Counted from the first letter of the stretch, positions 43,573-52,959 are shown. The stretch: DNA of 64,000 nucleotides from Lachnospiraceae bacterium UBA7179 (GCA_002491195.1 DKVL01000053.1:23214-87213), one strand, 5' to 3'. Numbers and translations: made by a program. The notes: a model not told the origin generated them from the letters alone.

Positions 43573-45144
43573 CTACCTCGCCTTGCTTGAGAAGGAAATC
43601 CGGGGATCAACCATAGACATCAGCACATCGCCCAGTATGATCGACACGACGCTCAAAACCGCATAAAATAAGGAAACGCCGACAATAACACCATTATCAT
43701 ACTTATTGATCGCCTCCGTCAGTAAGTTACCTGCACCTGGCACAACATACACGCGCTCCGTGATGATCGCACCCGTCAGACACCCCAGCACACTCCCCGG
43801 GATTCCATGAATAACTGGTATCGCCGCATTTTTTAATATATGCTTTGTAAAGATCTCATTCTCGGAAAGACCGCCAGCCCTGGCAAATTTCACATAGTCC
43901 GAATTCATCTGATCGATCATATAACGGCGCAGCCATTTCATCAGATTGGCCACCTGCGGCAGCGCAAGCGAGACGATCGGCAATACGTACACCAGTTTGT
44001 TCGTCGTATCCATGTCAAAGGTCGCCGGGAATCCTAACTTGCTTCCCATTGCCTTGAACAGGAATATATATGCCAGCGAGGGAACGGCAATGATAAACAC
44101 AATGTAAAATGTTCCCAGCTTATCGAGCAGCTTGTCCTTCCTGCGCGCCATCGCAATGCCAAGAGGCACTCCAATCAGATAGGCCAGAACTGTGGCAATA
44201 ATACCAATCAGGAACGAGTAGCCCATCTTGGAGAGTCCGCCTTTCACCGTATCTACCACCGTATAATCATCAACATAGCGTGTCTCATACACCAGACTCG
44301 AATGCATGGAATCCGCCAGATATGTGGCCGAGTGCAGATCGTCCGCACTCTCCTCCACCAGACCGGTCGGATAGGTAATCGTCGACGCAACGTAAGAACC
44401 CTGCGTTTTTGTCATGGTCGTAAACACATCAACCCCTGTGTTGACAGAATAGGATGTTCCCAGCTGGATCGTCAGCATATTCTGATGAATAAACGGGAAT
44501 CTGGAATCGCAGTAAAGCAGGTATTTATGCCTTGTTCCATTTCCAATAATCGCCGGTGAAAACTTCTCCCCGCCATAGACAGGATCATATAAAGTAAAGG
44601 AAATCCCCCGATCTCCCACATCATTTTCAATCTTATTAATATTATCAATCTCCAATATTCCTGTGAAATAATCCCACACACGGTGGAACAACGGAATATT
44701 TTTGTAAGCATACAGCTGCTGCTGGCCGCCGCTGGCAATTTTCTTCTTGCCCATCAGGACAGCATCCAGCCTCTCCACAATATAGCCCTGGGACTTATAA
44801 TAATTCGTAAACTTCTCTACATATTCTTTTACAAGGTCCGAATCCGCATCCGGCGTTCTGCCAAACCCTACCGCTGCGGCTCTGGTATCCTCATCAATCT
44901 CTCCGCTGGCTACAAGGCCGTTCAGATAATCGGAATATGTCACATAATCCAGATAGCCGTAATCTTCCCATTTCTGGTATTTGTAAGTCGCCTTCTGGTT
45001 GTTCTGCTGCTTTGTGTACACTGGATCTGACGCAAAGATCAGATTGCGGTCCAGCAGGGAATAGATCATAATCATAATCAGTATCACGACTGCAACCACA
45101 GATAACAGTCCATACAATAAACGTTTCAATAAATATTTTGCCAT
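43573..45144 (-). CDS. oppB: Oligopeptide ABC transporter permease (OppB/AmiC type) with long outer loop
   Basis: 523 residues from ATG 45142-45144 (GGGAG 6 nt upstream). Helix 1 at about 9-31 is followed by about 260 extracytoplasmic residues before the transport domain ('GYSFLIGIIATVLAYLIGVP', EAA loop 'FARAGGLSENEIFTKHILKN', 'GSVLGCLTGAIITERVYVVP'). A long loop here is known from AmiC of streptococci, unlike the short E. coli OppB. It may contact the binding lipoprotein. Confidence 0.92.
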   Translation of the reverse strand: MAKYLLKRLLYGLLSVVAVVILIMIMIYSLLDRNLIFASDPVYTKQQNNQKATYKYQKWEDYGYLDYVTYSDYLNGLVASGEIDEDTRAAAVGFGRTPDADSDLVKEYVEKFTNYYKSQGYIVERLDAVLMGKKKIASGGQQQLYAYKNIPLFHRVWDYFTGILEIDNINKIENDVGDRGISFTLYDPVYGGEKFSPAIIGNGTRHKYLLYCDSRFPFIHQNMLTIQLGTSYSVNTGVDVFTTMTKTQGSYVASTITYPTGLVEESADDLHSATYLADSMHSSLVYETRYVDDYTVVDTVKGGLSKMGYSFLIGIIATVLAYLIGVPLGIAMARRKDKLLDKLGTFYIVFIIAVPSLAYIFLFKAMGSKLGFPATFDMDTTNKLVYVLPIVSLALPQVANLMKWLRRYMIDQMNSDYVKFARAGGLSENEIFTKHILKNAAIPVIHGIPGSVLGCLTGAIITERVYVVPGAGNLLTEAINKYDNGVIVGVSLFYAVLSVVSIILGDVLMSMVDPRISFSSKAR

Positions 45145-45215
45145 AAAAATCTCCCATTCCTGCTTCCTATGCGAGTTTGGGCGCAAGCACAAACCTGCTA
45201 CGTATTCTTTTCTCT

Positions 45216-45251
45216 GTCACTGGGAAACAGCCTGTGCCATCTCCCAGTGAC
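45216..45251 (-). promoter_or_regulatory. Intercistronic hairpin between oppA and oppB
   Basis: GTCACTGGGA and TCCCAGTGAC form a perfect 10-bp stem with a 16-nt loop and no T run. Such structures often stabilise the upstream message so that the binding protein is made in excess over the permease. Confidence 0.7.
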
Positions 45252-45267
45252 ATGATATCAATAGGAC

Positions 45268-47526
45268 TTAGAAAATACCAAGACTCTTTGTTACATAACC
45301 TGAGTAGTCAGGCAAGAATGTGTCAAGATATGTGGCGGGATCACCGTAGTCAGGACCCCAGCCGGATACATCCGTGATATTGTAGTTTGCTTCGTATCCA
45401 TAATCTGTATAGTATCCTGTATAATACCACTCGTTGCTGTCCGCGCCATCTGCAAGAACAATCTCAACCTTATCGCCAAGAGCGCTCTCAACAGACTGCT
45501 TTACAGCGTTCGCCTGATTCGTAACCCACTCGATACTTGATGTATACGGAAACTCCAGACGAACCGGATGCTCTGCATCAATCACAACACCCTGGGCAGC
45601 AAGCTCCTCAATCGCCTTATTCAGATAAGTAACTGCATTTTCCGGATTGTACCATCCATCATACCCGTCACTGCCTCCGACACCGTCGTTCGCTGTCTTG
45701 TCATACGCCTTGATTGGAATCCCGTCCGCGTCAAGCTGTGCCTGTACGATCTCACCATAATTCGTTCCTGCCGGGAAGGTTGTGGCTGTTCCATTGATAT
45801 CAATCGTCGTTTCCTTCTCAAGCGTCACAAAATTGCCAGGCAGATAAGCGTTTCTCAGTCTTCCGTACTTAAGATCCTCACCCACGCGCTGTGCCTGTCT
45901 TGCAGCTTTATCGATCGAGAAAGAAATCGCAAGGCGGAAATTTGCATTTCCCAGAGCAGCGTTTGCCCGGTCCTTCTCCTCGTCTGTCAGCACAGATACG
46001 ACCTTTGTCTCGTCATTACTGTTCGCATATGCAGTACGGAACAGATTATAGTACATCGGGAATGTAGAACCATTTGTATCACTGATAAATACATAGTCGT
46101 CAAACAATCCGTCCGCCTTTGCAGACTCAACCTCGGAAGTGCTCAGGCCTGTTCTGCTCAGTACGCCGCTCTTGACGTCGTTGTACATCTTTGTGGCATC
46201 TGACTGATCCTCATACGGCCATGTCATGGACTTGATCGTAACATTATCCTTGTTCCAGTAGGATTCGTTCTGCTTAAATGCAATCACATTCTTCGATGTA
46301 AAGTTTGTGATCAGGAACGGACCGCAGTAAGCGATGTTGTCAGGAGATTTTCCGTAGGAATAATCTGCTGCGGACGCATCAAACTCATCGCCGAACTTAC
46401 CGCCCTGTGATGTATAGTAATCCCTGCTGAGCGGAGCAAACACATTGTATCCAAGCATGGATGGGAAGTACGGTATCGGCGCCTCCAATGTGTACTCCAG
46501 TGTATAGTCGTCGACCGCCTTCACACCAACCTGTGAAAAATCTGTGATCTCGCCTGAAATATATCCGGAAGCATTCAGGACAACTCCGTCAACCAGATCG
46601 CCCAGACCGCCGTTCGTGTCGATCATATGCTGGAAGCCTGCAACCCAGTCATCCGCCTTGACGTCCGCCACCTTTCTTCCCTGGGAGTCAACCCAGTCAA
46701 CGCCCTCACGGATATGGAAGGTGTAGGTCTTCCCATCGTCAGACACATCATAGCCCGTCGCCAGTGCGGGCTGCTGCACATTCTCATAATCATACTCAAG
46801 CAGACCGTCATAGGTGTTTACCGGAGCATAGCTGTCAACCGTCTGGCTTGTTGAAAGGATATCCCACGTCGTCGGATCAGAGCCAAAATTGTAGTAATTA
46901 TAGGAATCCGCGAGCTCATATCCCTTCTCCTCAAGGAAGGTCTTCACCCAGTCAAGATAGGTTCCTGTCCCCTGAAGCTCCGCCCACTTCTGCTTCATCT
47001 CTGTATAGTCGTCTTTCTTGATCAGCTCTGTTGTCACAAGCACGTTGTGTAACCGGTACTCATCATTGCCCCACAGTACTGTTGTTCTCGTGCCGGGCAC
47101 TTCCCTTGTCATTGCATAGGCGCCACCCTGCGCTGTCTGCGGATTGAGCACACCTGACTCCAGAAGCTTTGCCTCCGCTACCGCCATCATGGCATGACGC
47201 TTTGACAGATCATCAACCTCATCCTTAGCCTCCATATAGAGCTCATAAAATTCGCCAAGGTTCTGCTCATACAGATATGTAGAGCGCTCATCATACTCCA
47301 TGGCAGCCAGCTCTTCCACTGTCTTGACAGCGGAATCCGATGCTGTCTCTTCCTCTGCAGCAGTCTCTCCTGATGCTGCAGCCTCTGTTCCTGCAGGCTC
47401 CGCCTGATTGTTGTCTGCAGCAGGTGTATCCGTAGCTGGTGCATTACCGCCGCCACAACCTGCCAGAGAACCGGCCGCCATCGTTCCTGCCAACAGTACA
47501 GCAAGAACATGTTTTCTGTTTCTCAT
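45268..47526 (-). CDS. oppA: Oligopeptide-binding lipoprotein (OppA/AmiA type)
   Basis: 752 residues. Lipobox 'GSLAGC' (Cys24), a low-complexity Ala/Glu/Thr linker (about 27-70), then a family-5 solute-binding protein ('TYTFHIREGVDWVDSQGRKV', 'VKAVDDYTLEYTLEAPIPYF', 'LAISFSIDKAARQAQRV'). Longer than AmiA (about 650 residues). Captures peptides for the permease encoded downstream. First gene of the transporter unit, with promoter and structured leader upstream. Confidence 0.93.
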   Translation of the reverse strand: MRNRKHVLAVLLAGTMAAGSLAGCGGGNAPATDTPAADNNQAEPAGTEAAASGETAAEEETASDSAVKTVEELAAMEYDERSTYLYEQNLGEFYELYMEAKDEVDDLSKRHAMMAVAEAKLLESGVLNPQTAQGGAYAMTREVPGTRTTVLWGNDEYRLHNVLVTTELIKKDDYTEMKQKWAELQGTGTYLDWVKTFLEEKGYELADSYNYYNFGSDPTTWDILSTSQTVDSYAPVNTYDGLLEYDYENVQQPALATGYDVSDDGKTYTFHIREGVDWVDSQGRKVADVKADDWVAGFQHMIDTNGGLGDLVDGVVLNASGYISGEITDFSQVGVKAVDDYTLEYTLEAPIPYFPSMLGYNVFAPLSRDYYTSQGGKFGDEFDASAADYSYGKSPDNIAYCGPFLITNFTSKNVIAFKQNESYWNKDNVTIKSMTWPYEDQSDATKMYNDVKSGVLSRTGLSTSEVESAKADGLFDDYVFISDTNGSTFPMYYNLFRTAYANSNDETKVVSVLTDEEKDRANAALGNANFRLAISFSIDKAARQAQRVGEDLKYGRLRNAYLPGNFVTLEKETTIDINGTATTFPAGTNYGEIVQAQLDADGIPIKAYDKTANDGVGGSDGYDGWYNPENAVTYLNKAIEELAAQGVVIDAEHPVRLEFPYTSSIEWVTNQANAVKQSVESALGDKVEIVLADGADSNEWYYTGYYTDYGYEANYNITDVSGWGPDYGDPATYLDTFLPDYSGYVTKSLGIF

Positions 47527-47624
47527 AATACATTAACCTCCTTACGATATAAAGTTACGTTTTAACCTGATGATAAGGTAAAAACCCACTTAAATTTGCC
47601 ATTTATCAAACGAAAAAAGTAAAA

Positions 47625-47706
47625 AAGTGCCTGCGGACGCCATTGCCCAGTGCACTTACTTACTATTTCCCGACATAAGCTCTCGCTTTAGTGTGCTAAA
47701 GTAAGT
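47625..47706 (-). promoter_or_regulatory. Attenuator-like structured leader of the opp operon
   Basis: Reading the minus strand: ACTTACTT (47699-47706), a CTTTAG/CTAAAG hairpin (47686-47701), AAGTAAGT (47654-47661), then AAGTGC (47652-47657) pairing with GCACTT (47625-47630) followed by T6. The first and third segments can pair over 8 bp, which would block both the small hairpin and the terminator-like one. No known riboswitch class was recognised. Confidence 0.5.
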
Positions 47707-47726
47707 TTATGCCAAATGACTATTTA

Positions 47727-47755
47727 ATTATACTTATATTGAAAAAGTTTGTCAA
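47727..47755 (-). promoter_or_regulatory. Consensus sigma-A promoter of the opp operon
   Basis: TTGACA (47750-47755), 17-bp spacer, TATAAT (47727-47732), both perfect on the minus strand. Transcription would start near 47720. Confidence 0.85.
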
Positions 47756-47949
47756 TAGCTTACCTTACTATGATTTTTCAAAAAGCTGTAACACAATCTT
47801 CCATTTCTGTCTTTTTTTATGCAATATAACCTACAAATCGTCACAAAAAATGCGCCACTGTGATTCATTTGATGACATTTTGTACATTTTGCCTAAAATT
47901 CATTTTTACGCTGATTCAACCACACAGATTCCACACCTACGTGGTCAAA

Positions 47950-48630
47950 TCACGATATATTCTCAATCTGCCAGTCGATCGGTTCCACTCCGTTTGCCTT
48001 CAGAAATTCATTAGCCTGACTAAAATGTTTACACCCGAAAAAGCCATTGTTTGCAGACAGAGGACTCGGATGTGCCGCTTTCAGGATCAAATGCTTCGGA
48101 TTCGTGAGCATTGGTATCTTGCGCTGTGCCGGTTTTCCCCACAGCATATACACAATCGGTCTGTCCTGTGCATTGACTGCCTGAATAATGGCATCTGTAA
48201 ACTTCTCCCACCCTTTTCCCTGATGGGAATTTGCCTGATGCGCGCGCACCGTTAAAACAGTATTGAGCAGCAGTACACCCTGATCTGCCCATTTTTTCAG
48301 ATAACCGTTATCCGGAATATAGCAGCCAAGATCGTCACGTAATTCTTTGTAAATATTCTGCAAAGAAGGCGGCAGTTTCGTCTGACTCGGAAGCACCGAA
48401 AAGCTCAGCCCATGCGCCTGATTCACATTATGATAGGGATCCTGTCCCAGCAAGAGCACCTTCACCTTGTCAAGCGGCGTAAAGTGCATCGCATTGAAAA
48501 TATCATCCGCAGGTGGAAAAACCTGCGTGCTGCTGTATTCGTCTTTCACAAACTGATACAATTCTTTATAATAGGGTTTGTGAAATTCCCCCTGCATTGC
48601 GTCTAACCATTCACCTGTCAACATCGCCAT
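47950..48630 (-). CDS. ung: Uracil-DNA glycosylase
   Basis: 226 residues from ATG 48628-48630 (AAGGAG 8 nt upstream; ATG 48636 is too close to the site). Family 1 UDG: catalytic Asp/His in 'LLLGQDPYHNVNQAHGLSFS', 'LLLNTVLTVRAHQANSHQG', 'MLWGKPAQRK' and 'AAHPSPLSANNGFFGCKHFS'. Removes uracil from DNA. Monocistronic appearance. Confidence 0.97.
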   Translation of the reverse strand: MAMLTGEWLDAMQGEFHKPYYKELYQFVKDEYSSTQVFPPADDIFNAMHFTPLDKVKVLLLGQDPYHNVNQAHGLSFSVLPSQTKLPPSLQNIYKELRDDLGCYIPDNGYLKKWADQGVLLLNTVLTVRAHQANSHQGKGWEKFTDAIIQAVNAQDRPIVYMLWGKPAQRKIPMLTNPKHLILKAAHPSPLSANNGFFGCKHFSQANEFLKANGVEPIDWQIENIS

Positions 48631-48692
48631 AATCATTTCTCCTTTGTATTTTTATCCTTGAGCACACGCTCACTACGATCCACTTCCATCCA

Positions 48693-49454
48693 TCACAATC
48701 TTACCGAAACTCCTCGGTTCCTCAGATACTCCTTGACTTCCCTGATCTCCAGCTCCTTAAAGTGAAACAGCGAAGCCGCCAGTGCCGCATCCGCTTTTCC
48801 CTCTGCAAATGCCTCATAAAAATGCTCCCGTTTTCCTGCACCACCCGATGCAATAACTGGTATGGTTACACTGTCTGACACTGCTCTGGTAAGCTCAATA
48901 TCATAACCATTCTTTGTGCCATCACAATCCATGCTTGTGAGCAAGATCTCTCCCGCACCAAGTTTGTTTGCCCTGACTGCCCACTCTATTGCATCGATCC
49001 CCATATCAATGCGGCCGCCATTCTTATAGATATTCCATCCGCTCCCGTCTGTTCGCCTCTTCGCGTCGATCGCAACGACGACACACTGACTGCCAAACTT
49101 ATCGGCAGCTTCACTGATCAGTGATGGATTCATGATTGCCGCACTGTTCACTGCCACTTTGTCCGCGCCCTCGCGAAGTATCGCTTTGAAGTCATCCACT
49201 GTTCGAATACCGCCGCCAACTGTAAAGGGAATAAACACCTTCTCTGCCACTCTGCGCACCATTTCCACCTTTGTGGCACGATTGTCTGACGAGGCTGTAA
49301 TGTCCAAAAAAACGACTTCATCTGCTCCTGCCTTGTCATAGGCCGCCGCAATCTCAACCGGATCCCCGGCATCGATCAGATTCACAAAATTAACGCCCTT
49401 GACCACTCTTCCATTATTTACATCCAGACATGGAATAATCCTCTTTGTAATCAT
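48693..49454 (-). CDS. hisF: Imidazole glycerol phosphate synthase, cyclase subunit HisF
   Basis: 253 residues, beta/alpha barrel with catalytic Asp in 'IIPCLDVNNGRVVKGVNF' (Asp11) and 'CVVVAIDAKRRTDGSGW' (about 130), and phosphate sites 'FTVGGGIRTVDDF' and 'IASGGAGKREHFYEAF'. With HisH it makes IGP and AICAR in histidine synthesis. Only this pair of his genes is present here. Confidence 0.97.
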   Translation of the reverse strand: MITKRIIPCLDVNNGRVVKGVNFVNLIDAGDPVEIAAAYDKAGADEVVFLDITASSDNRATKVEMVRRVAEKVFIPFTVGGGIRTVDDFKAILREGADKVAVNSAAIMNPSLISEAADKFGSQCVVVAIDAKRRTDGSGWNIYKNGGRIDMGIDAIEWAVRANKLGAGEILLTSMDCDGTKNGYDIELTRAVSDSVTIPVIASGGAGKREHFYEAFAEGKADAALAASLFHFKELEIREVKEYLRNRGVSVRL

Positions 49455-49514
49455 TTATTTCCTCCGTCCTGGCATCAAAATGGTTTGCATCGTGCAAATC
49501 ATTATTTTATAGTG

Positions 49515-50120
49515 TTACAATGCCACAAAGTTCCGCAAGATCTGCAGTCCCACATCAGAACTCTTCTCTGGGTGAAACTGGCAGGCATACACATTTTCTT
49601 TTTCAATGGAAGCATGGATATGTGCTGCATATTCGGTTGTTGCTGTCACAATCTCCGGCTCTTTGGCCTGCAGATAATATGAATGCACAAAATATACATA
49701 AGAATCTTCGGGTATTCCCTGAAAAAGGCGTCCGCTGTTTGGAAACCTGAGTGAATTCCAACCGATCTGTGGCACTTTCAATCCCATATCATCCGGAATT
49801 TTTACAATCCTTCCTTTTAAGATCCCAAGTCCTTTTACACCCGGCGTCTCCTCACTGGACTCAAATAATAACTGCAGTCCCAGACAGATTCCCAGAAAAG
49901 GAGTCTTTTGAGCAACTACCTGCCTGATGATTTCCTCTAAGCCAAATCCCCTAAGCTTTTCCATAGCGTCTCCAAACGCGCCTACTCCTGGCAGAATCAC
50001 TTTATCCGCATACAGTATTTTCTCCTTATCCCTTGTGATCAATGCCGTCTCCCCCAGTGCTGTCAGTGCTTTTTCCACGCTTTTTATGTTTCCAGCATCA
50101 TAATCAATGATTGCTATCAT
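49515..50120 (-). CDS. hisH: Imidazole glycerol phosphate synthase, glutaminase subunit HisH
   Basis: 201 residues, class I glutamine amidotransferase with Cys in 'FLGICLGLQLLFESSEE' and His/Glu in 'VYACQFHPEKSSDVGL'. Starts 'MIAIIDYDAGNIKSVEKAL'. Supplies ammonia to HisF. Lies 60 nt upstream of hisF in the same direction. Confidence 0.97.
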   Translation of the reverse strand: MIAIIDYDAGNIKSVEKALTALGETALITRDKEKILYADKVILPGVGAFGDAMEKLRGFGLEEIIRQVVAQKTPFLGICLGLQLLFESSEETPGVKGLGILKGRIVKIPDDMGLKVPQIGWNSLRFPNSGRLFQGIPEDSYVYFVHSYYLQAKEPEIVTATTEYAAHIHASIEKENVYACQFHPEKSSDVGLQILRNFVAL

Positions 50121-50191
50121 ACGTTCCTGCCTTTCTATCCTATGCTTCTATCGGTTTTCGGTACTGCAAAAGGATACCGCAAAGCGATACC

Positions 50192-52099
50192 CTAATTCCC
50201 TGCTATAACATCATTGAGCGCAATTGTATAAGACAATGCATCCTGATTTGCTATGATCGCTCTGGCCTCTGTCTCATCAAGACCATATTTGCCCTCAAGA
50301 GTATTCAGGATAGTAGCTTTAACCGCATCGATCTCCGCCATCACCCCATACTTCTCTGCATCTGCATTGGCACTGTCATAAGCTGTGAGTCCCCGCAGCA
50401 GCGCATCGAGCGCCTCCACTTCACGTCCCATTTTCATATATGTCTGATAAGAATCATACCGCCTTTGAACCCTGAAGATCACTTCGCTTCTCGCCTTGAT
50501 CAATCCATCCGAGCTGCTGTCATCAAGCTCCATACCATAAGTTGCCTCATATACCGCCTTGTAATCGCCATCATAATATGCATTTCGCGCTGTCTGCAGG
50601 AATCCCTGATTCGCGAGGATATTCGTTGACAGGACAACTGCGCCGCCCACAGAAACTCCAAAAGCAACAGCAACAGCAATCTTTTTCGGCGGAATACGCT
50701 TCTTAGGGGCCTCCGCTGCAAGTTTTGCTTTCTTTGCCTCCTTCTTGGCAAGTTTTTCTTTCTTCTTCTGTGCTGCCGCCTCCTGTTTCACCCGGGCTGC
50801 AGCCGCTTTCTCCTCAGCTTTTGCCTTCTTAGCTTCTTCCCTGGCAAGTTTCTCCTCTTCCTTTTTGGTCTGATTCTCCTGCTTCTTTGCCGCTTTTGCC
50901 TCTTTCTCTGCTGCAAGTTCTTCCTCCGTTGGTTCCGGCACGATCTCTTCCGTTAACAAATTAAAAAACTTACCTAACTTTCCCGTTTCCTTCGTAGCTT
51001 TCGCATCCGTGTCGGAATCCTCACTGCTGTCCTTTTTCTTTTTCAGAGCTGCCTTCTTATTTTTTTTCTTTGTATCTTCTTCCTCCTGTACTGCCACAGG
51101 CTCAATCCGTGGAATCTCTGGAAGCGGCACCCCATCATCTTCATCATCGACATGCTTAATACCAGCATTCACTGACGCTGCCTCATCATCTGCCATCTGA
51201 TGCAGTAAATCCATCATATCATCCTGAATCGGCTCATTATTATCCGATTTTTTGAGCATGTCATTAATCTCCGCGAGCTCCGCATCATCGTCAAGCATAT
51301 TTAATACATCCTCAAGATTATCATCCATACTGATCGACGTATCATGATCGTCTTCGCTGTCATCTGACAATGCTAAATCAGATAATCCTGCCCCTAAATC
51401 TTCCGTGTTGGCACTCATATTGTCAAACTCCAATTCGTCAATATTCAATTCTCCAGCCATCTGAAGCTCCGTCTCTGACTGAATTGCTTTGTCAAGTCCC
51501 TCAATGCTCAGATCATTTCCCTGAAAAAGCTCTTCCGGTGACACATCTGGCATCTCAATATCTTCTAATTTAAGTTCGCTATCTGACTCCGGCATCTCAA
51601 TATCCTCCAAACTTAATTCTTCCCCCGTATCTGATATTTCCAGATCTGACATTTCTGCAGCTGGTACTTCCAGATCTGACATTTCTGCAGCGGGCACCTC
51701 CAGATCTGATCCTTCCGTGGCCGGCACCTCCAGATCTGACATTTCTGCGGCCGACCTCTCCAAATCTGATCTTTCTGCATCAGGTATTTCTATATCTTCT
51801 GCGTCAGGTATTTCTACAGTCAGTGTATCCTCTGACAATGGCTCCTCATTTGTATCTGCACTCAATACGCCAGGATCTTCTTCCGGCATCGCAATGTCCG
51901 ATAAATCTAAATCAGAGAGATCTAAATCCGGTATCTCCAGATCAGGTATTTCCAAGTCAGGCGCCTCTGGTATCTCAAGGGAATCAATATTGATCTCTTC
52001 CATCTCTAAAGCTGGCTCATTTACAGACATCGCTGAATCCCCTGAAGACACTGGCACCGTCGCTCCTGTCGTTTCTCCTCCGATCACTGGTTCATCCAT
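50192..52099 (-). CDS. Acidic repeat single-pass membrane protein with helical C-terminal domain, unknown function
   Basis: 635 residues, GGAGG 8 nt before the start. Residues 1-330 are very acidic, first with five-residue units of the type DLEIP/DLDLS, then about five ten-residue units of the type SDLEVPAAEM, then EDIEMP blocks. About 335-470 is Lys/Ala/Glu-rich and probably a long helix, with 'GKLGKFFNLLTEEIVPEP' inside it. One membrane helix at about 475-495 ('IAVAVAFGVSVGGAVVL') leads to a TPR-like helical end ('ARNAYYDGDYKAVYEATYG', 'REVEALDALLRGLTAYDSAN'). No signal peptide, so the acidic part should be cytoplasmic and the end outside. Layout is reminiscent of FimV-like hub proteins but no homology is claimed. 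Lies 45 nt after the sirtuin-like gene and near CheV. Confidence 0.8.
   Translation of the reverse strand: MDEPVIGGETTGATVPVSSGDSAMSVNEPALEMEEINIDSLEIPEAPDLEIPDLEIPDLDLSDLDLSDIAMPEEDPGVLSADTNEEPLSEDTLTVEIPDAEDIEIPDAERSDLERSAAEMSDLEVPATEGSDLEVPAAEMSDLEVPAAEMSDLEISDTGEELSLEDIEMPESDSELKLEDIEMPDVSPEELFQGNDLSIEGLDKAIQSETELQMAGELNIDELEFDNMSANTEDLGAGLSDLALSDDSEDDHDTSISMDDNLEDVLNMLDDDAELAEINDMLKKSDNNEPIQDDMMDLLHQMADDEAASVNAGIKHVDDEDDGVPLPEIPRIEPVAVQEEEDTKKKNKKAALKKKKDSSEDSDTDAKATKETGKLGKFFNLLTEEIVPEPTEEELAAEKEAKAAKKQENQTKKEEEKLAREEAKKAKAEEKAAAARVKQEAAAQKKKEKLAKKEAKKAKLAAEAPKKRIPPKKIAVAVAFGVSVGGAVVLSTNILANQGFLQTARNAYYDGDYKAVYEATYGMELDDSSSDGLIKARSEVIFRVQRRYDSYQTYMKMGREVEALDALLRGLTAYDSANADAEKYGVMAEIDAVKATILNTLEGKYGLDETEARAIIANQDALSYTIALNDVIAGN
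51641..51790. repeat. 30-bp tandem repeats inside the acidic protein gene
   Basis: CAGATCTGA (once CAAATCTGA) recurs at 51641, 51671, 51701, 51731 and 51761, exactly every 30 bp. Each unit encodes ten residues, so copy changes keep the frame. At least two units are almost identical in DNA, suggesting recent duplication. Confidence 0.85.
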
Positions 52100-52144
52100 G
52101 ATTCGTTCCTCCCTCTGAAATAATGTTTCTAAATCGCATTTTAT

Positions 52145-52951
52145 TTACAAATGCCCATATTCCCTCAAATAATCCACCGCATTCATACCAACGCTGATTC
52201 CCTTATCGCTCAACTCTTCTGTCATCTGATATAACGATGCATTAATTCTGAAAAAACTTGCCTTCTGATTATAGAACGCAACCTTTTCAAACGGCCATCT
52301 GATAATATTGGGCAGGTTTAACTCCACTCCCAATTCAAGGACACAAATTTTTCGGTTGAGTGTCGTCTGCAGCCACTTTGTATAGTTCTTCCACTGCTCC
52401 TGATAACCATCCTCCACATAATTCTGCTCACACAAAATATTATTGTAAGCCAGTGGTTTTCCGCAGTTAGGACATCTGGGGATCTCAAGAGAATCAAGTC
52501 CCACTCCGTCCAAAATCGCCTGTTTCACCAAATCCGAAAAATCCCCTGCGGAGTACAGTTCATTGCAGCACTTCTCACTGCACTGCAGCATTTCATGATT
52601 TCCGCACGGTTCGACAAGTCTCTCCGTGTCAAATGCAGCTTTCCTGATATTTCCATCAATGCAGGTCGTGATCACAAAGTAATTTTTATCCCTGATCATT
52701 TCATAAAGGCTCTGATACGCCTCCACAAGCCTTCCGTCATTGTGTTCAATCAGAAAACGATGCTCCAGAAAAGGCACTGTCCACTCAAGCAGCTGGTTGA
52801 TGTCGACTTCTTCCAGAGCAGACATCAGATGTGGGAATCTGCCAATATCGCTAAAGTCCTCATTAAACTCCTCGCCGATCCCCACAAGTACCATATCTGC
52901 ATCTGCAATTTTATCCAACAGTAATCGATGTTTCTCCATGATCTCGTCCAT
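52145..52951 (-). CDS. Degenerate sirtuin (SIR2-like) protein
   Basis: 268 residues from ATG 52949-52951 with AGGAG 7 nt upstream. 'ADMVLVGIGEEFNED' resembles the NAD-binding start, 'YFVITTCIDGNIRKAAF' the TTN-x-D segment, two Cys pairs ('QCSEKC' and 'CPNCGKPL') the zinc ribbon, and 'VLELGVELNLPNIIRWPFE' the second NAD loop. The usual Asn and the catalytic His (here 'LVEPCGNHEML') are not conserved in place, so deacetylase activity is doubtful; NAD(H) or ADP-ribose binding is possible. Lies between cheV and the acidic repeat protein and probably shares their transcript. Confidence 0.72.
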   Translation of the reverse strand: MDEIMEKHRLLLDKIADADMVLVGIGEEFNEDFSDIGRFPHLMSALEEVDINQLLEWTVPFLEHRFLIEHNDGRLVEAYQSLYEMIRDKNYFVITTCIDGNIRKAAFDTERLVEPCGNHEMLQCSEKCCNELYSAGDFSDLVKQAILDGVGLDSLEIPRCPNCGKPLAYNNILCEQNYVEDGYQEQWKNYTKWLQTTLNRKICVLELGVELNLPNIIRWPFEKVAFYNQKASFFRINASLYQMTEELSDKGISVGMNAVDYLREYGHL

Positions 52952-52959
52952 GTTATCTC

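Larger units (their letters stand above)
47527..47949. other. 423-bp gene-free stretch: opp leader, promoter and AT-rich remainder
   Basis: From left to right: ribosome site of oppA, about 195 nt of transcribed leader with hairpins (47625-47706), and the promoter at 47727-47755. About 47760-47949 is AT-rich with no feature recognised except that it borders the ung stop codon. Confidence 0.6.

Noticed and set aside
50121..50191. Possible terminator hairpin after the acidic repeat gene
   Set aside because: GATACCGC and GCGATACC are arranged mostly as a direct repeat and do not form a convincing stem.
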